Shown: one piece after another, positions 5,942 to 10,943 of the stretch
Layout: each line of letters begins with the position of its first letter
Position numbering within the stretch: the first letter of the stretch is position 1
Source: Thermoleophilia bacterium
GTDB lineage: Bacteria > Actinomycetota > Thermoleophilia > Gaiellales > Gaiellaceae
Direction of reading: 5' to 3'
Length of the DNA: 10,943 nucleotides
Assembly (NCBI GenBank): GCA_013362295.1
Contig: JABFWJ010000223.1
Location: 1 to 10,943 of the forward strand
The notes under the pieces: generated by a model
What the model saw: only the letters and a program-made list of their open reading frames with translations
What the model was told of the DNA's origin: nothing
The model's database searches: none
Program-made: the position numbers and the translations under genes

Positions 5942-7228
5942 ATGATTCCACGTACTCCGGAGCCCGAGCGCGGGTTCGTCCTCGCGGTGCTGGCTCAGGG
6001 TGCGGATGCCGAGGAGGAGCTCGCCGAGGTGGAAGAGCTCGCGCGCACGGCCGGCGTCGAGCCCGTCGGCGCCGTCGTGCAGCACCGGACACGTCCGGCG
6101 CAGCGGACATACGTCGGCAAGGGGAAGCTCGAAGAGCTGAAGGAGCGCTTCAAGGCGTCCGAGGCCGAGAGCGTGATCGTGGACGACGAGCTCGATCCGG
6201 CCCAGCAGCGCTATCTCGAGAACGCGCTCAACACGCGCGTCGTCGACCGCACGCAGCTGATCCTCGACATCTTCGCGCAGCATGCGACCAGCGCCGAGGG
6301 CAAGCTGCAGGTCGAGCTGGCGCAGCTCGAGTACAACCTGCCGCGCATGCGAGGCATGTGGCAGCACCTCGAGCGACTCGGCGGCGGGGTCGGCACGCGC
6401 GGCCCGGGCGAGTCGCAGCTCGAGAGCGACCGCCGGATGGCACGCCGCCGGATCACACAGCTGCGCCGCCGGCTCAAGGACCTGGAGAAGCAGCGCGCGA
6501 CACGCCGCAAGGAGCGCGCGCGCAGCGAGACGCCGACCGTCGCGCTCGCCGGCTATACGAACGTCGGCAAGTCGACGCTGCTGAACGCGCTGACCGGCTC
6601 CGACGTCTCGGTCGAGGATCAGCTCTTCCACACGCTCGATCCGACGACGCGCGGGTTCGAGCACGACGGCCGCCGGTACCTCGTCACGGACACTGTCGGG
6701 TTCATCCGGCGGCTGCCGCACCAGCTGGTGGAGGGCTTCGCGTCGACGCTCGAGGAGACGTTGAGCGCGGACGTCGTCCTGCATGTCGTCGATGCCTCCG
6801 CGGACGACGAGGAGCAGGACCGCCAGCGCGAAGCAGTCGACGACGTCCTGCACGAGATCGGTGCAGGCGAGCTGCCGGTCGAAGTCGTGCTCAACAAGAT
6901 CGATCGCGTCGACCCGCTCGGCCGACGTCGCCTCTCGAACCGGTTCCCGAATGCAGCGCAGGTATCCGCGCTCACGGGGGCAGGGCTCGACGACCTGCGC
7001 TCGGAGATCGCGAGGGCGTTCGAGAACCGGTGGGAGCGCGTGCGCATGCTCGTCCCGTACGGCGAAGGAGCCAAGCTGTCGGAGCTGTACGCACTCGGCA
7101 CGCCGATCGAGGAGCGCGAGGACACACCCGACGGCGTGCTCGTGATTGCGCGTCTCCCGCGGCGGGAGCTGCCGCGTTTCGCGCCGTACCTGATCGCAGA
7201 GTCGAGCACGCACCGGGAGAGCGCCTGA
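5942..7228 (+). CDS. hflX: HflX, ribosome-associated GTPase
   Basis: HflX is a GTPase that binds the ribosome and can split stalled 70S particles, for example after heat or antibiotic stress. The 428-residue protein begins with the HflX N-terminal domain (about 1-110, with RTYVGKGKLEEL at 55-66). The family signature RGPGESQLESDRR is at 153-165, followed by a basic helical linker to about 195. The G domain has G1 GYTNVGKS (204-211), G2 DPTTR (233-237), G3 DTVGF (250-254), G4 NKID (318-321) and G5 SALTG (342-346), then a short C-terminal domain. All G motifs are intact and the length is usual. The ATG at 5942 is used with no Shine-Dalgarno and may be leaderless. In many actinobacteria hflX follows dapF directly; here the divergent dap operon lies between them. 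Its stop overlaps the proposed CTG start of dut. Confidence 0.96.
   Translation: MIPRTPEPERGFVLAVLAQGADAEEELAEVEELARTAGVEPVGAVVQHRTRPAQRTYVGKGKLEELKERFKASEAESVIVDDELDPAQQRYLENALNTRVVDRTQLILDIFAQHATSAEGKLQVELAQLEYNLPRMRGMWQHLERLGGGVGTRGPGESQLESDRRMARRRITQLRRRLKDLEKQRATRRKERARSETPTVALAGYTNVGKSTLLNALTGSDVSVEDQLFHTLDPTTRGFEHDGRRYLVTDTVGFIRRLPHQLVEGFASTLEETLSADVVLHVVDASADDEEQDRQREAVDDVLHEIGAGELPVEVVLNKIDRVDPLGRRRLSNRFPNAAQVSALTGAGLDDLRSEIARAFENRWERVRMLVPYGEGAKLSELYALGTPIEEREDTPDGVLVIARLPRRELPRFAPYLIAESSTHRESA
7215..7220 (+). promoter_or_regulatory. Shine-Dalgarno supporting a CTG start for dut
   Basis: GGGAGA lies 4 nt before the CTG at 7225, inside the last codons of hflX. It marks this position as a translation start even though no ATG, GTG or TTG is present there in the dut frame. 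Confidence 0.5.
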
Positions 7229-7659
7229 TCGACCTGGCGATCAAGAAGCTGCGGCCTGACGCTGTGGTGCCGGAACGCGCCTATCCGGGGGATGCCGGGC
7301 TCGATCTCTCGTCCTGCGAACGCGTCGAGCTCCGGCCGGGCGAACGGGCCGTCGTACCGACGGGGCTGGCTGTCGCGATCCCCGAGGGGTACGCAGGGTT
7401 CGTCCTGCCGCGCTCCGGCCTCGCCGCGAAGCACGGGATCGGCAAGGTCAACTCGCCCGGCCTGATCGACTCGGGCTACCGCGGCGAGATCAGAGTCGTC
7501 CTGCTCAACACCGACCCGCGAGCGGCCTTCGTCGTCGAGCCGGGCATGCGGATCGCGCAGCTGGTGATCCTCCCGATCCCCGAGCTCGAGCTCGTCGAAG
7601 TCGACGAGCTTCCGGCCAGCGAGCGCGGCGTCCGCGGCTTCGGGTCGTCGCGCCACTGA
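7225..7659 (+). CDS. dut: Dut, dUTP diphosphatase (trimeric dUTPase), probable CTG start
   Basis: Dut hydrolyses dUTP to dUMP and pyrophosphate, keeping uracil out of DNA and feeding dTMP synthesis. All five trimeric dUTPase motifs are present: I PGDAGLDL (21-28), II LPRSGLA (61-67), III GLIDSGYRGEI (79-89, with the catalytic Asp82), IV RIAQLVI (109-115) and V RGVRGFGSS (134-142). The full-length product would be 144 residues, normal for the family. The frame has no ATG, GTG or TTG near the expected N-terminus. CTG at 7225 gives the expected beginning (M)IDLAIKKLRPDA, has GGGAGA 4 nt upstream and forms a CTGA overlap with the hflX stop. The alternative GTG codons at 7264 and 7267 would remove the first beta strand. 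The stop overlaps the next ATG as TGATG, so hflX, dut and the Nudix gene look translationally linked. Confidence 0.9.
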   Translation: MIDLAIKKLRPDAVVPERAYPGDAGLDLSSCERVELRPGERAVVPTGLAVAIPEGYAGFVLPRSGLAAKHGIGKVNSPGLIDSGYRGEIRVVLLNTDPRAAFVVEPGMRIAQLVILPIPELELVEVDELPASERGVRGFGSSRH

Positions 7660-8111
7660 TGGATCCGCGGATCCGCGTCAGCGCCATCCTCCGCTGGCAG
7701 GGACGCGTGCTCCTCTGCCGGCAGGAGAAGCCCGGCAAGGAGTACTGGCTGCTGCCCGGGGGTGGCGTCGACGGCGGCGAGACGTTGATGGAGGCGCTGC
7801 GCCGGGAGCTGCGCGAGGAGCTCGGCGTCGAGGCCGACGTGCAATTCGAGGGCCCGGTCGCGATCTGCGACTCGATCGCGCCCAAGTCGCTGCTCGCGCG
7901 CAAGCACGTCGTCCACATCATCTTCGCCGCCGATCTGTCCCACCGCTCGCTCGAGGACGTCGAGACGAAGGACGCCGCCGTGCGCGGCGCGCGCCTGTTC
8001 ACGGACGAGGAGCTCGGCGAGATCGTCGTCCACCCGCCGATCAAGCGCTTCCTTGCCCGCTGGGAGCCGGGCGATCCCGCGGTGTATCTCGGTGCGCTTT
8101 GGGCAAGATGA
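7659..8111 (+). CDS. Nudix hydrolase
   Basis: Nudix enzymes cleave nucleoside diphosphates linked to another moiety; this 150-residue protein has one Nudix domain and little else. The Nudix box fits G-x5-E-x7-RE-x2-EE-x-G-V at residues 35-57 (Gly35, Glu41, Arg49-Glu50, Glu53-Glu54, Gly56), so metal binding should be intact. The strand before it reads RVLLCRQEKPGKEYWLLPGGG, as in MutT/NUDT-like members. Its substrate cannot be told from sequence. Location right after dut, with a 1-nt stop/start overlap (TGATG), hints at cleaning of the nucleotide pool, but this is inference. The ATG at 7659 lies 5 residues before the first strand, so the start is well supported. Confidence 0.92.
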   Translation: MDPRIRVSAILRWQGRVLLCRQEKPGKEYWLLPGGGVDGGETLMEALRRELREELGVEADVQFEGPVAICDSIAPKSLLARKHVVHIIFAADLSHRSLEDVETKDAAVRGARLFTDEELGEIVVHPPIKRFLARWEPGDPAVYLGALWAR

Positions 8112-8118
8112 GCCGTCG

Positions 8119-8439
8119 ATGAGCGAGCGCGAGCGGAGAATCGGATTGAACGAGGCGGTCTTCCGCGAGGTGAACGAGCACGTCGAGTCGCTGAGTCAGG
8201 GCACCGACGCCCTGTCGATCGTCTGCGAGTGCGGCGAACTCTCGTGTACCGAGCGCCTGTTCGTCTCGCCGGCGAAGTACGAGGCGGTCCGCGCGCACGC
8301 CGCGCTCTTCCTTGTCGCGCCGGGGCACGTCGCCGCAGACGTCGAGGACGTCGTCGAGCGCAGCGACGGCTTCGAGATCGTCAGGAAGCACGAGGGCGAA
8401 GCGCAGCAGATCGCGGAAGAGACCGACCCTCGCCGCTGA
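8119..8439 (+). CDS. Small hypothetical protein with CxCx4C motif
   Basis: This 106-residue protein has unknown function. A polar helix with the pattern RRIGLNEAVFREVNEHVESL fills the first 25 residues. CECGELSC follows, with Cys36, Cys38 and Cys43, and then a second half containing LFLVAPGH (63-70) and an acidic C-terminus. The three cysteines, possibly with His70, could bind a metal such as zinc. From memory, similar small proteins with the helix, CEC and PGH order are common in high-GC actinobacteria and remain uncharacterised. The ATG at 8119 lies 7 nt after the Nudix stop and has no good Shine-Dalgarno, so it is probably the last gene of the hflX-dut-Nudix transcript. There is no signal peptide or membrane segment, so it is likely cytoplasmic. 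Confidence 0.8.
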   Translation: MSERERRIGLNEAVFREVNEHVESLSQGTDALSIVCECGELSCTERLFVSPAKYEAVRAHAALFLVAPGHVAADVEDVVERSDGFEIVRKHEGEAQQIAEETDPRR

Positions 8440-8470
8440 CGGCCGGGCTGAGATGATCGTGCTCCCCGAC

Positions 8471-8476
8471 AAGGAG
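8471..8476 (+). promoter_or_regulatory. Shine-Dalgarno for the glutaredoxin-like gene
   Basis: AAGGAG lies 5 nt before the ATG at 8482. It favours this ATG over the in-frame GTG at 8476, which overlaps the motif. It is one of the few strong ribosome binding sites in the window. Confidence 0.75.
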
Positions 8477-8481
8477 TGTGC

Positions 8482-8793
8482 ATGGCCGTCAAGCTGCACC
8501 GCTGCCGCAACATGTGGGTCAAAGTCAACGGACATCCGTGTTGGCGCGTCCAGAAGGCGCTGGACGAGATGGGCGTCACGTATGAGGTCGTGCCTGGCCC
8601 CTGGCCGGGCAGGAAGAACCGCACCGCGGTGCTGCAGGGCACCGGTCAGGCGCTCTATCCCGCGATCGAGTTCGAGGACGGTACCTGGTACCGCGAGGAA
8701 TCGAAAGACATGGAACGCACGATCCGCGACGGGCGACTGACGGAGAAGCACGGCCGGCCTGCGACGTCCCAGGCGCAGTCGACCGCCGGTTAG
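8482..8793 (+). CDS. Glutaredoxin/thioredoxin-fold protein with an HPCW active-site-like motif
   Basis: This 103-residue protein has the small glutaredoxin / GST N-terminal thioredoxin fold. It shows a first strand with Cys8 (KLHRCRN), then GHPCWRVQKALDEMGVTYE (17-35), where helix 1 starts at Cys20. A cis-proline-like loop ALYPAIEFEDG (58-68) is followed by YREESKDMERTI, where GST-like proteins have the E-S glutathione motif. The usual CPYC is replaced by HPC, so it would be a monothiol-type protein, or it could act with Cys8. Redox activity is an inference; the partner could be mycothiol or another thiol instead of glutathione. The last 18 residues look disordered. It has its own Shine-Dalgarno, 42 nt after the preceding gene, and its stop lies 6 nt from the end of the convergent gatD. 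Confidence 0.8.
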   Translation: MAVKLHRCRNMWVKVNGHPCWRVQKALDEMGVTYEVVPGPWPGRKNRTAVLQGTGQALYPAIEFEDGTWYREESKDMERTIRDGRLTEKHGRPATSQAQSTAG

Positions 8794-8799
8794 CCCGGC
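8785..8799. terminator. Short GC stem between convergent glutaredoxin-like gene and gatD
   Basis: GCCGG (8785-8789) pairs with CCGGC (8795-8799) around the loop TTAGC, which holds the stop codon of the glutaredoxin-like gene. It sits at the junction of two convergent genes, but the stem is only 5 bp and there is no T-run, so a role in termination is uncertain. Confidence 0.2.
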
Positions 8800-9537
8800 T
8801 CAGAAACGACCGCCGCGCGAGCGCGCCCGCTCGGCGGAGACGGCGTGCGCCTGCCGCTCGAGCTCGTCCGGCAGCGGCGCGAGCTCGGTGGGGCCGCCGG
8901 CGTGGGCCAGCGCCTCGGCGAGCAGGTGGTCCGCGAACCACGGGTTGCGCGGGAGCAGCGGCCCGTGCAGATACGTCCCGTACACACGCCGGTATCGGCA
9001 GCCCTCGTACCCGGAGCGGCCGTCGTTGCCGAAGCCGGCAACGACCCGCCCGAGGGGCTCCGCGCCCTCGTCGAGCAGCGTGCGGCCCGCGTGGTTCTCG
9101 AAGCCGGCGAGCGTCCGGCCGGCCCAGGTGCACTCGAGGAGGACGTCTCCGATCATGCGGCGCGGCTCGGCCACGGTGTGCAGAGGCAGCAAGCCGATCC
9201 CCGGATGCTCGACGCCGGCCACGTCGCGATAGAAGCGGCCGAGGAGCTGGTAGCCCCCGCAGACCGCGAGGAACGCGGCGCCCGCCTCGACCGCCCCGCG
9301 CAGCGGAGGCGCCTTCGCCGCGAGGTCGTCTGCGACGAGCGCCTGCTCGCGGTCCTGGCCGCCGCCGACGTAGAAGAGATCGATCTCGCCGACCGGCACT
9401 CGGTCGTGCATCCCGATCGCGCGCACGTCGAGCTCGTGGCCCCGCAGCCTTGCGCGCTCGATGAGCACCGCGATGTTGCCGCGGTCGGCATAGATGTTCA
9501 GGTAGTCCGGATAGAGGTGCCCGACCCTCAGCTTCAC
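8800..9537 (-). CDS. gatD: GatD, lipid II isoglutaminyl synthase glutaminase subunit
   Basis: GatD is a class I (CobB/CobQ-like) glutamine amidotransferase that releases ammonia for MurT, so that the alpha-carboxyl of D-Glu in lipid II becomes D-isoglutamine. The 245-residue product opens with KLRVGHLYPDYLNIYADRGN, which is diagnostic for this family. The nucleophile is Cys93 in LAVCGGYQLLG and the catalytic His is His191 in YGTYLHGPLL, close to the positions known in Staphylococcus GatD. ENHAGRT (147-153) and GFGNDG (168-173) are also typical. The basic C-terminal tail of about 20 residues looks disordered. The start is a GTG that overlaps the murT stop as GTGA, with GGGAGA upstream in murT, so both subunits are made together. 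Confidence 0.95.
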   Translation of the reverse strand: MKLRVGHLYPDYLNIYADRGNIAVLIERARLRGHELDVRAIGMHDRVPVGEIDLFYVGGGQDREQALVADDLAAKAPPLRGAVEAGAAFLAVCGGYQLLGRFYRDVAGVEHPGIGLLPLHTVAEPRRMIGDVLLECTWAGRTLAGFENHAGRTLLDEGAEPLGRVVAGFGNDGRSGYEGCRYRRVYGTYLHGPLLPRNPWFADHLLAEALAHAGGPTELAPLPDELERQAHAVSAERARSRGGRF

Positions 9538-10907
9538 GCGGCCGTCTCCCAGTAGTTCGCCACGTGCCCGCGCGCGGCGACGATCCGCCGCAGCGCGAGC
9601 ATCGCGGTGTAGGTCGGGAGCACGGTCAGCTCGCCGCCCGCCGGGGTCAGCTCCAGACCGCGATCGAGCGCCTTCCCGAGCGAGGGAACGACCTCGATGC
9701 GCTCGCGCGGCAGGCCGCCGTAGGCGAAGCGCAGCGCGAGCTCCGCCGCACGCTCGCCCGTGACGACGAGCGCGTCCAGTCCGTCGACGAGCGGTTCGAA
9801 GTCGACATCCCAGATCCAGGAGACGTCGCGGCCGTCGGCGATCTGGTCGTTGAGCGCGATCACCGCGACGCGCGGCGCGCTCGCCTCGACGAGCGTGCGT
9901 ACGACCACGTTCGCGCCTGCGGGGTTCTTGAACAGCAGCATCAGCAGCCGCCGGTCGCCGACCGCGATCCGCTCGAAGCGCCCGAACGCCGCCGAAAAAC
10001 GCTGCAGCCCGGCACCGACGTCGGCCACGGGCACGCCGAGTGACAGTGCGAGCGAGCCCGCGGCGAGCGCGTTGTAGACGTTGTAGAGGCCGGGGAGCGC
10101 GAGCCGGACGCGTGTCACGCCCTCGGGCGCGGCCAGCGTGAACGACGCGCCGTCAAGGCCGTCGAGCTCGATGTCGCGGCCGACGACGTCCAAGGGCGGC
10201 CGCGCGTGGCCACAGTTGGGGCAGCGGTAGTCCCCGAGGTGGCCGACATAGGCCGCCGCGTACTCGTACGGCGTGCCGCAGCGCAGGCAGTACTTCGAGT
10301 CCGCCGCGTGCTGCAGCGCAGGCCGCGCCCGCCTCGGGTCGTCGAGCCCGAAGACGCGGGCGCCGTCGTGGAGCCGCGCGAGGTCGCCGACCTGCGGATC
10401 GTCGCCGTTCACGACGAGCTGCGCATCCGGTAACGCGGCGACTGCGTCACGCCAGCGGCCGGCCACGATCTCGAGCTCGCCGTAGCGGTCGAGCTGGTCG
10501 CGGAAGAGGTTCCCGAGGAGGAGCGCCTTCGGCCGGACGCGGCGCGCCACTTCGGGCAGCGCGGCCTCGTCGACCTCGAAGAGCCCGAGCTCCGCCTCGC
10601 CGGCGCGGAGCAGGGTCGAGGCGATTCCCGAGACGAGATTCGCGCCCGAGTCGTTGTGGGCGACGCGGACGCGCGGGCGGAGAATCGCGGCGACCATCGC
10701 GCTCGTCGTCGTCTTGCCGTTCGTAGCGGAGACGAGCACCGAGCCCTGCGGCAGGCGGCGCGCGAGGACGTCGATCGCGCCGGGATCCAGCTTCCAGAGC
10801 AGCTTTCCCGGCAGCGTCGTGCCGCCGCCGCGGCCGGCGAGCCGCGAGAGCGTGCCCGCCGCGCGCAGCGCGGCCGACTCGAGCGCGAGCGGGATCGGCG
10901 GGCGCAC
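9534..10907 (-). CDS. murT: MurT, lipid II isoglutaminyl synthase Mur-ligase subunit
   Basis: MurT is a Mur-ligase-like ATPase that activates D-Glu of lipid II and amidates it with ammonia from GatD at the inner face of the membrane. The 457-residue protein has GRGGGTTLPGKLLWKLDPGA (25-44), the ATP loop ATNGKTTT (61-68) and LLGNLFRDQLDRYGE (130-144). A four-cysteine zinc ribbon typical of MurT carries Cys207, Cys210, Cys229 and Cys232. The LPGLYNVYNALAA segment (271-283) follows, and then the C-terminal MurT domain (formerly DUF1727) with LLFKNPAGANVV and NDQIADGRDVSWIWDVDFE at 353-371. All expected parts are present. The start is GTG at 10907, since an in-frame TAG lies 12 nt upstream. There is no Shine-Dalgarno, and a -10-like TAGCCT 6 nt before the GTG suggests a leaderless message. 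Confidence 0.95.
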   Translation of the reverse strand: MRPPIPLALESAALRAAGTLSRLAGRGGGTTLPGKLLWKLDPGAIDVLARRLPQGSVLVSATNGKTTTSAMVAAILRPRVRVAHNDSGANLVSGIASTLLRAGEAELGLFEVDEAALPEVARRVRPKALLLGNLFRDQLDRYGELEIVAGRWRDAVAALPDAQLVVNGDDPQVGDLARLHDGARVFGLDDPRRARPALQHAADSKYCLRCGTPYEYAAAYVGHLGDYRCPNCGHARPPLDVVGRDIELDGLDGASFTLAAPEGVTRVRLALPGLYNVYNALAAGSLALSLGVPVADVGAGLQRFSAAFGRFERIAVGDRRLLMLLFKNPAGANVVVRTLVEASAPRVAVIALNDQIADGRDVSWIWDVDFEPLVDGLDALVVTGERAAELALRFAYGGLPRERIEVVPSLGKALDRGLELTPAGGELTVLPTYTAMLALRRIVAARGHVANYWETAA

Positions 10908-10913
10908 GGGAGC

Positions 10914-10919
10914 AGGCTA
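10914..10919 (-). promoter_or_regulatory. Candidate -10 hexamer for a leaderless murT transcript
   Basis: On the minus strand TAGCCT (TAnnnT form) ends exactly 6 nt before the GTG of murT, so the first transcribed base would be the G of the start codon. No Shine-Dalgarno lies upstream of the GTG. The window ends 24 nt further out, and no -35 match is seen there. Confidence 0.35.
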
Positions 10920-10943
10920 GCCGCCCGCCCCTCATACGAGGGA

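Noticed and set aside
4893..6110. Longer 405-residue version of DapE starting at 6110
   Set aside because: The added residues are Arg/Pro-rich translation of the strand opposite hflX; the M20 domain begins properly at the ATG at 5930.
5897..7213. 438-codon minus-strand frame antisense to hflX
   Set aside because: HflX has all of its G motifs on the plus strand; the antisense frame is an effect of the high GC content.
5857..7659. 600-codon plus-strand frame running through hflX
   Set aside because: Only its last 144 codons are a real gene (dut). The upstream part is Arg/Ala-rich out-of-frame translation of hflX, so it is not an HflX-Dut fusion.
8781..8815. Direct repeat CGACCGCCG on both sides of the glutaredoxin/gatD junction
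   Set aside because: A 9-base GC-rich word repeated twice is expected by chance in this composition and matches no known site.
1..10943. CRISPR arrays, tRNA or rRNA genes, insertion sequences, phage or defence genes
   Set aside because: No regularly spaced repeats, tRNA-like folds or transposase/nuclease motifs were seen; nearly every base is accounted for by core metabolic genes.

Overview
The window is very GC-rich and densely packed, with many stop/start overlaps and GTG starts. Two points suggest a deep-branching actinobacterium, most plausibly Thermoleophilia (Gaiellales/Solirubrobacterales-like): the miaB, miaA, dapF, hflX gene order that is typical of actinobacterial chromosomes, and a MurT/GatD pair. 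The placement is inferred from gene content and protein style, not from a search. I saw no mobile element, tRNA, rRNA or CRISPR array. This is a core-genome, housekeeping region.

Layout. 2-2966 (+): the 3' end of miaB, an extended SDR sugar-nucleotide epimerase/dehydratase, miaA and a short dapF homologue. 2967-3022: a 56-bp convergent gap with a hairpin. 3023-5930 (-): dapE, dapC and dapD, a tight succinylase-pathway operon. 5942-8439 (+): hflX, dut, a Nudix hydrolase and a small Cys-rich protein, nearly without gaps. 8482-8793 (+): a glutaredoxin-like protein with its own strong Shine-Dalgarno. 8800-10907 (-): murT and gatD, converging on the glutaredoxin gene. No gene-free stretch reaches 300 bases.

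The genes fall into themes. MiaA and MiaB make the ms2i6A37 tRNA modification. DapD, DapC and DapE make LL-diaminopimelate from tetrahydrodipicolinate, and DapF would epimerise it to meso-DAP for peptidoglycan and lysine. MurT/GatD amidates D-Glu of lipid II. Dut and the Nudix enzyme handle nucleotides, and HflX acts on ribosomes.

I found no clearly new multi-gene system. The strongest oddity is the dapF product: both positions of the catalytic cysteine pair are serine (Ser61 and Ser184), while the surrounding substrate-binding motifs are kept. Other points of interest are a probable CTG start for dut within a CTGA stop/start overlap, a recurring -10-like hexamer placed 6-8 nt before start codons (suggesting leaderless transcripts), two divergent start codons only 11 bp apart (dapE/hflX), and an unusually divergent MiaA.
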